Positions 20,630 to 29,326 of a stretch of DNA of 57,485 nt are shown here, piece by piece. A model generated the notes under the pieces. It searched no databases. It had not been told where the DNA came from and saw only the letters and a program-made list of their open reading frames with translations. Position numbers and translations under genes: made by a program. Position 1 is the first letter of the stretch. Each line of letters begins with the position of its first letter. The DNA is from Coriobacteriaceae bacterium AM48-5. GTDB taxonomy: Bacteria; Actinomycetota; Coriobacteriia; Coriobacteriales; Coriobacteriaceae. The DNA lies in contig JAQEDJ010000009.1 of the NCBI GenBank assembly GCA_027669525.1, forward strand, positions 1 to 57,485, read 5' to 3'.

Positions 20630-20790
20630 GTAGGACCTCCTTTAATGACTCATCTGGTCGAAAGTATACCTATCGCCTGCCCCTTTGCTTAGATATGGGT
20701 TAGTTCTCCAGATTTGTTGCGGTGGGTTATCGCCTGCGCGGGAGGGCTATACTTTCCACTGTTATGTTATACGAGACAAGGAGTTGGTCC

Positions 20791-21636
20791 GTGGCTGACA
20801 ACGTAGAGAGTCAGAAAGCGGTGGCTAAACCGGCCTCTCACGCTAAAAATGATTTTGAAAAGGACAAGTTCATTCTTAAACAGCTTGTCACCAAAGATTT
20901 TAAGATCAAATATCGTCGCAGTGTACTGGGAGTGGCATGGTCTGTGCTTAACCCGCTGCTGATGATGGTTGTTATGTCGATAGTGTTTTCGACGATTTTT
21001 GGGCAGAGCCGCAATGGATCGATTACGCCCGAGATGTATCCGTTGTATCTGATTGTCGGTAACATAACGTTCTCCGTCATGTCTGAGTCGACAAATCAGG
21101 CGCTTATGTCCATCATTTGGGCGTCTTCTCTGCTCAAGAAGGTTAAGGTCCATCGCTGGGTATTCCCGGTGCAGAAGGTACTGTTCTCTCTTGTCAACTT
21201 TTCCTTCTCTTTGGTTGCCGTCGCCCTTGTTATGCTCTTTTTCCGTGTTGTCCCTACCTGGCATTTAATTTTGCTGCCGGTTTGCTTGCTGTTGCTTATG
21301 TGCTTCTGCATGGGCTTGGGCATGATGCTGTCGGCACTGGCGGTCTTTTTCCGCGACGTTATGCACCTGTGGACCGTTGTTATCACGGCCTGGATGTATC
21401 TGACGCCTATTTTCTGGACGACCGATTACATCAGCCAGATGGCACACTGGATTCAGGTGCTCGTGGTTGTCAATCCCATGTACAACTACCTCCAGTTTAT
21501 GCGTGACATCTTCCTGTTTAATACCGTGCCCTCTGCGCTTACCTTTGGGCTGTGTGTTGCTTGGGCTGTTATCGCCCTTGCTGCTGGCTATACCGTGTTC
21601 CACAAGACCGAGCACAAGTTTATTCTCTACATCTAA
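20791..21636 (+). CDS. wzm: polysaccharide ABC exporter, permease subunit (Wzm-like)
   Basis: About 281 residues with an N-terminal cytoplasmic stretch, LKQLVTKDFKIKYRRSVLG, and six membrane spans: the ABC-2 type of O-antigen and teichoic acid exporters. GTG 20,791 has AAGGAG seven bases upstream and is preferred over the longer frame from 20,722. A -10-like TATACT lies at 20,748-20,753 without a good -35. The ATPase gene follows after 12 bases. It would move a finished lipid-linked glycan across the membrane. Confidence 0.88.
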   Translation: MADNVESQKAVAKPASHAKNDFEKDKFILKQLVTKDFKIKYRRSVLGVAWSVLNPLLMMVVMSIVFSTIFGQSRNGSITPEMYPLYLIVGNITFSVMSESTNQALMSIIWASSLLKKVKVHRWVFPVQKVLFSLVNFSFSLVAVALVMLFFRVVPTWHLILLPVCLLLLMCFCMGLGMMLSALAVFFRDVMHLWTVVITAWMYLTPIFWTTDYISQMAHWIQVLVVVNPMYNYLQFMRDIFLFNTVPSALTFGLCVAWAVIALAAGYTVFHKTEHKFILYI

Positions 21637-21648
21637 GGAGTGCTGTTC

Positions 21649-22416
21649 ATGACTGAATCTGCTATTGATTACAGCAAGCAGCCCCTTGCTGTTGAGGTCA
21701 AAGACGTCACCATGATCTTTAATATGGCGTCTGAGTCGCTTACAAACCTCAAGGAGTACTTTATTAAGCTCGCAAAGCACGAGCTGTTCTTTGAGGAATT
21801 CCGCGCGCTTAAACACATTTCGTTTGATGTGCATCGCGGCGAGGTCGTTGGCCTTGTTGGCACCAACGGTTCCGGCAAGTCTACGATGCTCAAGATTATC
21901 GCTGGCGTTTTGGAGCCGAGCGAGGGCGAGGTTAAGGTTCACGGCAATATTGCACCGTTGATTGAGCTTGGCGCCGGTTTCGATCCCGAGCTTACCGCTC
22001 GAGAGAATATTTACCTTAACGGTGCGCTGCTTGGCTATACCAAGGAGTTTATCGACGCTAGTTTTGACGAGATCATCGAGTTCGCTGAGCTTAAAGACTT
22101 CGTTGACATGCCGCTGAAGAACTTCTCTTCGGGTATGGTTGCGCGTATTGCCTTTGCTATCGCCACGATTACCGAGCCCGATATCCTCATCGTTGATGAG
22201 ACGCTTTCTGTTGGCGATGTCTTTTTCCAGCAGAAATGCGAGCGCCGTATTCAGCACTTTATTGAGAGCGGCGACGTCACGGTCTTGTTCGTTTCTCACT
22301 CCATGGAGCAGGTTGAGCGTATTTGCCAGCGTGCCGTATGGATCGAGAAGGGTGACCTGCGCATGGATGGTCCCGTGGACGAGGTCTGCAAGGCGTACCA
22401 CGACCAGTTCAAGTAG
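21649..22416 (+). CDS. wzt: polysaccharide ABC exporter, ATP-binding subunit (Wzt-like)
   Basis: The product is 255 residues. Walker A is GTNGSGKST, the signature loop is FSSGM, Walker B is ILIVDE and the switch region is FVSHSMEQV. ATG 21,649 has AAGGAG upstream, overlapping the permease end region. The protein ends straight after the nucleotide-binding domain and has no C-terminal carbohydrate-binding domain, so it resembles TagH/RfbE-type subunits that do not read a terminal cap on the glycan. Confidence 0.9.
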   Translation: MTESAIDYSKQPLAVEVKDVTMIFNMASESLTNLKEYFIKLAKHELFFEEFRALKHISFDVHRGEVVGLVGTNGSGKSTMLKIIAGVLEPSEGEVKVHGNIAPLIELGAGFDPELTARENIYLNGALLGYTKEFIDASFDEIIEFAELKDFVDMPLKNFSSGMVARIAFAIATITEPDILIVDETLSVGDVFFQQKCERRIQHFIESGDVTVLFVSHSMEQVERICQRAVWIEKGDLRMDGPVDEVCKAYHDQFK

Positions 22417-22469
22417 GTTATAATTTATTAGCCGCGTGAACTCGCACTCGCCTGGATACGCGACTTTAT

Positions 22470-22546
22470 GCTCCATTAGCTCAGTCGGATAGAGCAGGGG
22501 ACTTCTAATCCCAAGGTCGACGGTTCGAATCCGCCATGGAGCACCA
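22470..22546 (+). tRNA. tRNA-Arg(TCT)
   Basis: A 77 base cloverleaf: acceptor GCTCCAT pairs with ATGGAGC, the D arm is AGCTCAGTCGGATAGAGC, the anticodon loop is CTTCTAA with anticodon TCT, the T loop is GGTTCGAATCC, and CCA is encoded at 22,544-22,546. Confidence 0.95.
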
Positions 22547-22557
22547 GAGAGTTTTTG

Positions 22558-22584
22558 AAGACCCGGTTATTGTGCCGGGTCTTT
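22558..22584 (+). terminator. terminator of the tRNA-Arg(TCT) unit
   Basis: AAGACCCGG pairs with CCGGGTCTT, followed by TGCTTT, starting 12 bases past the tRNA. Confidence 0.75.
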
Positions 22585-22621
22585 GCTTTGCGCATGTTCT
22601 TTCGTGCAATTGTTTAAACGT

Positions 22622-22660
22622 GGGCTGCAAGACATGGGGATGACTTGCAGCCCGTTTTCT
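22622..22660 (+). terminator. second intrinsic terminator
   Basis: GGGCTGCAAG pairs perfectly with CTTGCAGCCC around a 12 base loop, followed by GTTTTCT. Confidence 0.7.
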
Positions 22661-22698
22661 CAAATGGAAATGGTGCGTTTCGATCGCTCCATAAATAG

Positions 22699-22727
22699 GT
22701 CCGGCACAGCAATGAGCTGTGCCGGAC
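22699..22727 (-). terminator. terminator downstream of glf
   Basis: GTCCGGCACAGC and GCTGTGCCGGAC form a perfect 12 bp stem with a 5 base loop. On the minus strand CTATTTATGG follows. It lies 30 bases past the glf stop. Confidence 0.6.
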
Positions 22728-22757
22728 TTCCTGCTTGTGCGTTTATGACCGCCTTGT

Positions 22758-23881
22758 TTACGCCTCCGTCGGCTCCACGCCCAGCTCGTTGCGGACGAGC
22801 TCGAAGGCGGCGGCGATGGCCTTGTCCATGTCGTAGTACTTGTAGCCGCCCAGGCGACCGGCGAAGATCACATCGCCCTCCTGTGCCGCCAGCTCCTCGT
22901 ACTGCCTGTACAGGGCCTCGTTCTTGGCGTCGTTGATGGGGTAGTAGGCTCGTCGCCGGGCTTCCAGTCGGCCGGGTACTCGCGCGTGATGACGGTCTTC
23001 TCCTGCGTGCCGAACTCGAAGTGCTTGTGCTCGATGATGCGCGTGTAGGGGATCTCGCGCTCGGTGTAGTTGACCACGGCCACGCCCTGGTGGTCCTGCT
23101 CGTCGAGGGTCTCGGTCTCGAAGCGCAGGCTGCGGTACTCGAGCGTGCCCAGCTTGAAGTCGTAGAACGCGTCGATGGGGCCGCAGTAGATCGTCCTGGC
23201 GGCGATGTCGGGCTCGGCGGCGGCCAGCTCCTTGTACTCCACGCCGCAGCGCACCTCGACGCCCTCGAGCATGTTGGCGACCATCTTGGTGTAGCCGCCC
23301 ATGGGGATGCCCTGGTAGCGGTCGTTGAAGTAGTTGTTGTCGTAGGTGAAGCGGCAGGGGAGGCGCCTGATGATGCTCGCGGGCAGGTCGCGGCAGTCGC
23401 GGCCCCACTGCTTCTCGGTGTAGCCCTTCACGAGCGTCTCGAAGATGTCGCGGCCGACGAGCGACAGCGCCTGCTCCTCGAGGTTTGCCGGCTCTCCGAT
23501 GTTCTCGGCGGCCACCTGCTCGGCGATCTTGGCGCGGGCGTCCGCAGGCGTGACGACGCCCGGCCACATCTTGGCGAAGGTGTTCATGTTGAAGGGCATG
23601 TTGTACATGTTGCCGTGGAAGTTGGCGACCGGCGAGTTGACGTAGTTGTTGAACTCGGCGAAGCGGTTGACGTAGCCCCAGACGTCCCTCATGGAGGTGT
23701 GGAAGATGTGCGCGCCGTAGCGGTGGACCTGGATGCCCTCGACGTCCTCGGTGTAGACGTTGCCGGCGATGTGGTCGCGGCGGTCGATGACCAGGACCGA
23801 CTTGCCGGCGCGCTTGGCGGCATTGGCGAAGACGGCGCCCGAAAGGCCGGCGCCGACGACGAGGTAATCGTACTGGGACAT
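22758..23881 (-). CDS. glf: UDP-galactopyranose mutase (one frameshift)
   Basis: This FAD enzyme converts UDP-galactopyranose to UDP-galactofuranose in the cytoplasm. The N-terminal dinucleotide site VVGAGLSGAVFAN, then HRYGAHIFHTS, and GYTEKQWGRDCRDLP are family hallmarks. The frame breaks near 22,947, where GAGCCCTAC lost one C; the next frame continues YYPINDAKNEALYRQYEELA to the end. Rejoined length is about 374 residues, standard. GGAG precedes the ATG. It supplies the donor for the two GlfT2-like enzymes upstream in the window, though it is on the opposite strand and set apart by the tRNA. Confidence 0.93.
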
Positions 23882-23959
23882 GGATAAGCTCCTTTGTATG
23901 TCAATTGGACAGTTACTTTAGTTTAGAGACAAACATACTTGATGTGTTCGTCCCTGGGG

Positions 23960-24395
23960 TTAGTGTAACAGACGTTCCCTCAGCAGCTCCAGCGCGTGTG
24001 CGTAGCCCTGCAGGCCCTCGCCAGTGATGGTGGCGAAGCAGGCCAGGCGTGCATAGCTCACCTGGCGGAAGTCCTCGCGGGTCTCGACAGCGCTGATGTG
24101 CACCTCGACGGCAGGGATGGCGACGGCCTTGAGGGCGTCGAGGATCGCGACGCTCGTGTGCGTGTAAGCCGCCGGGTTGATGACGATGCCGTCGACCTTG
24201 CCGTAGGCTCCTGGATCTTGTCGACGATGCTGCCTCGTGGTTGGACTGGAAAACCTCGACCTCGTCGAAGCCCTGTGCGGCGCCTGCTTCCTGGCAGATC
24301 TGCACTAAGCGGTCGTAGTTGTCGCTGCCATAGATGCCCGGCTCGCGAATGCCGAGCATGTTGAGGTTGGGGCCGTTGATGACGAGTGCTTTCAT
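23960..24395 (-). CDS. aroQ: 3-dehydroquinate dehydratase, type II (two frameshifts)
   Basis: It removes water from 3-dehydroquinate in the shikimate pathway. [19 protein letters not shown] at the N-terminus and FQSNHEG are type II hallmarks (catalytic Tyr in GIYG). One G is missing near 24,233 (GAGGGCAGC) and one near 24,206 (GAGGCC). After both, [31 protein letters not shown] and the end RERLLH appear in one frame. The rejoined length is 145 residues. AAGGAAG precedes the ATG. It follows the aro operon but is cut off from it by a strong hairpin, so it may have its own promoter. Confidence 0.92.
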
Positions 24396-24416
24396 GGTTG
24401 CTTCCTTTGCGATTGG

Positions 24417-24457
24417 AAAACCACCACAAAGGTGCCTGTCCCCTTTGTGGTGGTTTT
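24417..24457. terminator. perfect hairpin at the end of the aro operon
   Basis: AAAACCACCACAAAGG and CCTTTGTGGTGGTTTT form a 16 bp perfect stem with a 9 base loop and T/A tails for both strands. It lies between the aroE-aroK stop and the aroQ ribosome site. Confidence 0.85.
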
Positions 24458-24459
24458 GG

Positions 24460-25710
24460 TTAGAGAGCGGGTGGGAGGGTGTCGAGGAGGGCTTGGGCGG
24501 TGTTGGCGGCGCAATCGCGTGAGTCGATGATGTAGTCGGCCCAGGCGCGGTAGCGCGGCATGCGCTGTTCGGCCAGCTTATCGATGCCGTCGCGCGCGGT
24601 GATGGGGCGGCCCTTGTGGGCGAGCTCGTCGAGCTTGCGGTTGAGCATCACGATCTGACTGTTCTGGTGCAGCAGCGGATAGTTTTCGTCGCGCGTGACC
24701 ACACCGCCGCCGGTGGAAAGCACCAGGCCGCTGCGCTTGGAGATGTCGGCCAGCGCCGCCGTCTCCTGTTCGCGGAAGGCCGCCTCGCCGCGTTCGACGA
24801 TAAAGTCGGCGCAGGGCATGCCAAGGCGTTCCTCGAGGGCGCGATCGAGGTCGATATGCTCGCGTCCCGTGAGCAGGGCAATCTGCTCACCCACGCGGGT
24901 CTTGCCCGAGCCCGGCATGCCGATCAGCGCGATGTTCTGTTCGCGGTGGGACAGGTGCTCCGTTACGTCCAGGATGCGCTCGCGCGGGGTGACCTTGCCG
25001 GTATAGCGCTCGACGGCCTGTGCCGCTTGGGCCACGAGCATCAGCAGGCCGCCGATGCAGGGGATGCCGCGGCGCTCGGCCTCGAGCATGAGTCCCGTGC
25101 GAGCGGGGTTGTAGACAATGTCGATAACGCCTTCGAGCGCATCGAGTCCTTCGAGCGTGCAGGGGGCGTCGGGGCAGTGGGGGTACATTCCGGCAGGCGT
25201 GCAGTTGACGAGCAGCGCGGCTTCGGACTGCTGCGCGATGTTGCCGTAGTTGACCTCGCTCGTGCGGCCCACCGGCACGACGGTGGCGCCCAGATCGCCG
25301 AGCACCATACTTGCCGTGGTGCCGGCACCGCCGGTGGCTCCGAGCACGAGGACCTTCTTGCCGGCGACCTCTACGCCCAGCTCCTCGACGAGGCACTGAA
25401 AGCCGAAGTAGTCGGTGTTGTCGCCGCGCAAGCGGCCGTCAGACAGGCGTGTGATGGTGTTGACGTTGTCCATACGCTCGGCCAGCGGGCTCAGCTCGTC
25501 CAGATATTCCATGACGGGGCGCTTGTAGGGGATGGTCACGTTGGCGCCTTCCCATTCATCGCCCGTCATAAAGGCCTCAAGATCCTCGGGCTCGCGCTCA
25601 AATCGCACGTACTCGAGCCCAGCGAGCTCTTTGTAGATGGTCGGCGTGTAGCTGTGGCCCAGCACGCGGCCCAGCACGCCGTAGGGGCGGGTTGCGGCGG
25701 TATCGGTCAT
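24460..25710 (-). CDS. aroE-aroK: bifunctional shikimate dehydrogenase / shikimate kinase fusion
   Basis: Residues 1 to about 255 are AroE: the N-terminal substrate domain has NVTIPYKRPVMEYLD, then the catalytic NTDYFGFQ and the NADPH-binding VLVLGATGGAGTTAS. Residues from about 260 are AroK: Walker A GMPGSGKTRVGE, then DLDRALEERLG, GEAAFREQE, STGGGVVTR and LIM-like KGRPITARD. The total of 416 residues is what two full domains would give, with no frame break. It would take 3-dehydroshikimate to shikimate 3-phosphate in one chain. The ATG follows the pheA stop directly, with no gap. Confidence 0.93.
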   Translation of the reverse strand: MTDTAATRPYGVLGRVLGHSYTPTIYKELAGLEYVRFEREPEDLEAFMTGDEWEGANVTIPYKRPVMEYLDELSPLAERMDNVNTITRLSDGRLRGDNTDYFGFQCLVEELGVEVAGKKVLVLGATGGAGTTASMVLGDLGATVVPVGRTSEVNYGNIAQQSEAALLVNCTPAGMYPHCPDAPCTLEGLDALEGVIDIVYNPARTGLMLEAERRGIPCIGGLLMLVAQAAQAVERYTGKVTPRERILDVTEHLSHREQNIALIGMPGSGKTRVGEQIALLTGREHIDLDRALEERLGMPCADFIVERGEAAFREQETAALADISKRSGLVLSTGGGVVTRDENYPLLHQNSQIVMLNRKLDELAHKGRPITARDGIDKLAEQRMPRYRAWADYIIDSRDCAANTAQALLDTLPPAL

Positions 25711-26855
25711 CTAGAGCACCTCCGTGTAGCTGCCAAAGTAGGTAAAGCTCTCGCACACGTCGTCGATGGAATCGAGCAGGTCGTCGAGGGCCTTGCTGCC
25801 AAAGGGGCAGTCCAGATCAAAATAGAACATAAACTCAAAGTCGTGCCCGGGGATGGGGCGGCTCTCGAGTTTGATGAGGTTGATATTGAGCGCGTAGAAG
25901 CGCTCGAGCACGCGGTAGAGCGCGCCCGGCTCATTGGTCGTGGTGATCATGAGCGAGGTGCGGTTGGCGCCGGGGTAGACGCGCGGCTCGCGGCTGATGA
26001 CGACGAAGCGCGTGTAGTTGTTGTCCGAGTCCTGAATGTTGGGCTCCAGCACCTCCAGGCCGTAGAGTGCCGCGCAGCTGCGCGAGGCGATGGCGGCAAC
26101 GTCGGCACGCTCGGAGCTGGCGACCATCTCGCCGACATGGCCGTGTTGGGGTACTTGGTGGCGTGCAGGTCGTGCGCCTCGATAAAGCTAGCGCACTGCG
26201 CGATGGCCTGACCGTGGCTGTAGACCTCGCGCACGTCGGCGAGCTTGGTGCCGGGTTTGACGAGCAGGTTGTGGTCGATCTTGAGGCGCAGCGAGCGCAC
26301 GATATGGAAGTCGAATTGTGCGAGCAGGTCGTAGACGGCGTTGACCGAGCCGGCGGTGGAGTTTTCGATGGGCAGCACGCCAAACTCGCAAAAGCCGTCG
26401 CGCACGGCGCGCATAACGCCCTCGAAGGTCTCGAAGAACGCAATATCGGGCACGTCGAAGAGCTTGCACGCGGCTATCTGACTATAGGCACCTTCCACGC
26501 CCTGGCAGGCAACAGTGGCCGTATGAGGGAAGGGTGTGTCGGAGGCTGCAGCCGTGGCGTGGGCCTTTTGCGAGACGGTGATGCCCTTGAGTTCGTTGAT
26601 GTAGCGCTGCTGCTCGGCCTTGCTCATGCTCATGAGCAAGCGAAACAGGGTGATGGTTTGGGCCTCGTAGCGCTCGGGTGCGCGGCTGGCGAGATTGCTG
26701 AGCTTGGAGCGCTCGCGGGCGGGGTCGAAGACGGCCTTGCCCATCTCAATCTTTGATTTGGCGACCTCGGTGGCAATGTCCATGCGCTCGACAAAGCTAT
26801 TGAGAAGCGTGGTGTCGATGCCATCGATGGCCTGACGAATATCGGCAAGGTCCAT
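25711..26855 (-). CDS. pheA: bifunctional chorismate mutase / prephenate dehydratase (one frameshift)
   Basis: It takes chorismate to prephenate and then to phenylpyruvate. Residues 1-90 are the mutase helix bundle (DLADIRQAIDGIDTTLLNSF). CQGVEGAYSQIA and ENSTAGSV open the dehydratase domain, with TRF in NYTRFVVIS after the break. The C-terminal ACT domain (LMITTTNEPGALYRVLERF and ESRPIPGHDFEF) is the usual phenylalanine sensor. One C is missing near 26,130 (TCGGCCGAG). ATG 26,855 has AAGGGG upstream and is preferred to GTG 26,870. Feedback inhibition by phenylalanine is expected from the family. Confidence 0.93.
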
Positions 26856-26908
26856 GGAGGCCCCTTTCACGTAATGGCAGAGTTGACGGGCAACTCAGGT
26901 GAGTCGGG

Positions 26909-28005
26909 TTAGAGCTGGCCTGCGTCCTCGAGGAGGGCGTCCCAGATGGCGAGGGCGGCGGCTGCCTCGGCTACGGGAACGGCGCGCGGGACGATGCAGG
27001 GGTCGTGGCGGCCGTGGACCGAAAGCTCGGCATTTTCCATAGTGTCCATATTCACCGTCTGCTGCTCGCGGCCAATTGAGGGCGTCGGCTTTACGGCCAT
27101 GCGCCACATGACGGGCGCGCCGGTCGAAATACCGCCCAGGATGCCGCCGGCGTTATTGGACTCGACCTCGATCTCGCCGGTTTCGGCATCGATTCGATAC
27201 GGATCGTTGTTCTCGCTGCCGCGCATGGCGGCCACGGCAAAGCCCATGCCAAACTCCACGCCCTTTACGGCGGGAATGCCAAACGCGATTTGCGCGATGC
27301 GGTTCTCGATGCCGTCAAACATGGGGTCGCCGATACCCGCGGGAAGCCCGTAAATGCCGCACTCCACGATGCCGCCGATGCTGTCGAGTTCGTCGCGCGC
27401 GGCTAGGATCTCCTCGCGCATGCGGCCGGCTGCGGCGGCGTCAATGCACGGCAGATCGTTCGTAAGGATCGCCTTGCGGTCGGCCTTGCGATAGACCATG
27501 TCGTCCATCGGCAGATCGGAGATGCCGCCGATCTGCGCGACGTGCGCCATGACCTGAATGCCGCGGGCCTCGAGTGCCTGCAGCGCAATTCCGCCAGCGA
27601 TGCATAAGGGTGCCGTCAGGCGACCGGAAAAATGCCCGCCACCAGCGACATCGTGCATGTTGTGATACTTCACGCGCGCAGGGAAGTCCGCATGTCCGGG
27701 ACGGGGCTTGCGGCGCAGCTCGGAGTAATCCTTGGAGCGCGTGTTGGTGTTCTCGATAATCGCGGCGATGGGCGCGCCGGTGGTATATCCATCGACAACA
27801 CCGGCGATGATGTGCGCGGTGTCGGCCTCGCGGCGTTTGGTCGCGGTCTCGTCGCGACCGGGGGCGCGACGGTCGAGGAAGGCCTGCAGCTTCTCCTGGT
27901 TCACGGCGAAGCCGCCGGGATGCCATCGAGCGAGCAGCCGATAGCGGGGGAGTGAGATTGGCCGAAGATGCTCAGATGCAAGACGTTGCCAAAGGTCGAG
28001 GACAT
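26909..28005 (-). CDS. aroC: chorismate synthase (one frameshift)
   Basis: This enzyme makes chorismate from EPSP with reduced FMN. The N-terminus STFGNVLHLSIFGQSHSPAIG is classic but is separated from the rest by a lost G near 27,913 (GCGGGCTTC). The main frame has RPGHADFPARVKYH, GGGHFSGRLTAPLCIAGGIA and FGMGFAVAAMRGSE. Rejoined length is about 365 residues. GAGGAGG, at the end of aroA, serves as ribosome site; aroC begins one base after the aroA stop, so translation is coupled. Confidence 0.94.
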
Positions 28006-28006
28006 G

Positions 28007-29326
28007 CTATTCCTCCTCGAGTGTGACCTTGCCGCCCAGCAGGCGGTAGTGGTCGAAGAAATCGGGATAGGACTTGTTGACGGCCTCGGCGCCGTGAATC
28101 ACGACCTCGCCGGTGGCGCGGCTCGCGGCGATGGCGGCCATCATGGCGATGCGGTGGTCGTTGTGCGAATCGACCTCGCCTCCGGTGAAGGCATCGACAC
28201 CCTTGATGATGAGGTCGTCACCGGCGATGCGCACCTGCGCTCCCAGCGCGGTGAGCTCGCGGGTGGTGGTGACCAGACGGTCAGATTCCTTGATGCGCAG
28301 GCGTGCGCAGTCACGGATGAACGTGCGGCCCTGAGCCAGCGATGCCACGGCCGAGATGACGGGCACCAGGTCCGGAATGTCGTGGGCGCTCATCTCAAAG
28401 CCGGCGAGCTTGTCGGACTGCACGGTGGCGGCGTTGGTGGAGCGCACGATGCGGGCACCAAAGCGCGAAAGCGCGGCGAGCACGTTGCGGTCGCCCTGTG
28501 CGGAGCTCAGCGACACGCCCTCGACGGTGATGGGGTCGGTGCCGATGGCGCCGGCGCACAGCCAAAAGGCGGCGTTGGACCAGTCGCCCTCGACGGCCAC
28601 GCTGCCGGGCGTGCGGTACGAGCCGCTGCTCACACGGAAGTTCGTGACCTCGGGCTGACCGTCCTTGGCGGGAATGCGCTCGACGTTGACCTCGACGCCA
28701 AAGGCCTTCATGGCCTGGATCGTCAGGTTGATGTAGGGGCGGCTCTCAATGAGGCCAGTCACCTGCACACAGGAGGGCTGGGCGAGCAACGGGGCTGCCA
28801 GCAGCAGGCCCGAGATGTACTGCGAGCTTACGTTGCCCGGCAGCACAAAGGTGCCCGGGCGCATGCGTCCGCTTGTCTTGAGCGGAAAACCGCCCAGACC
28901 CTGTAGGTCGCAGCCGGCGGCAATGATCTCGTCCGAGAGCGGGGACAGCGGGCGTGCGCCTAGGCGGCCCTGTCCCACAAAGGTTGCCTCTGCCCCCAGC
29001 GCGCAGGCGACGGGCAGCATAAAGCGGAGCGTGGAGCCGCTCTCGCCGCAGTCGAGCGTGCCGCCGGCAAGGGCCTTGAGCAGGCCGAACTCAATGCTCT
29101 TCATGGTGGGGTGGACCTGGAAGCCGTCCTCGACGGTCTCGATGCGAGCGCCCAGTGCCGTAAGGCAACGCACCGTAGCCTCGATGTCGGCGCAGGTGGT
29201 GTTGCAGGTAACGTGCGTCTCGCCGTTGGCAAGCGCAGCGCAGATGATGAGGCGATGCGCCATCGACTTGGACGCGATGGCGGGAACGGTGCCCTTAAGC
29301 GGGGACGGGGTGATGCGGGCTAGCAT
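28007..29326 (-). CDS. aroA: 3-phosphoshikimate 1-carboxyvinyltransferase (EPSP synthase)
   Basis: It joins PEP to shikimate 3-phosphate. Visible motifs are GTVPAIASKSMAHRLIICAA (substrate-binding Lys), LDCGESGSTLRFMLPVA, SSQYISGLLLA, SVAVEGDWSNAAFW, RIKESDRL and SHNDHRIAMMAA. It has 439 residues from the ATG at 29,326, which has GGGAG upstream; the longer frame from 29,362 is less likely. Its start lies inside the last 32 bases of aroB, so the two are translationally coupled. Confidence 0.94.
   Translation of the reverse strand: MLARITPSPLKGTVPAIASKSMAHRLIICAALANGETHVTCNTTCADIEATVRCLTALGARIETVEDGFQVHPTMKSIEFGLLKALAGGTLDCGESGSTLRFMLPVACALGAEATFVGQGRLGARPLSPLSDEIIAAGCDLQGLGGFPLKTSGRMRPGTFVLPGNVSSQYISGLLLAAPLLAQPSCVQVTGLIESRPYINLTIQAMKAFGVEVNVERIPAKDGQPEVTNFRVSSGSYRTPGSVAVEGDWSNAAFWLCAGAIGTDPITVEGVSLSSAQGDRNVLAALSRFGARIVRSTNAATVQSDKLAGFEMSAHDIPDLVPVISAVASLAQGRTFIRDCARLRIKESDRLVTTTRELTALGAQVRIAGDDLIIKGVDAFTGGEVDSHNDHRIAMMAAIAASRATGEVVIHGAEAVNKSYPDFFDHYRLLGGKVTLEEE

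Noticed and set aside
22417..22469. TATAAT at about 22,420 as a promoter for tRNA-Arg(TCT)
   Set aside because: The -10 is perfect, but no -35 is found at 16-18 bases and the distance to the tRNA is long. It could still be used, but I do not list it.
21265..22476. Minus-strand frame of about 400 codons opposite wzm and wzt
   Set aside because: It is antisense to a clear ABC exporter with Walker motifs.
24616..26211. Long plus-strand frame of about 530 codons opposite aroE-aroK and pheA
   Set aside because: It is a shadow of GC-rich genes on the minus strand. It has no family motifs and no ribosome site, while the opposite strand has clear enzymes.
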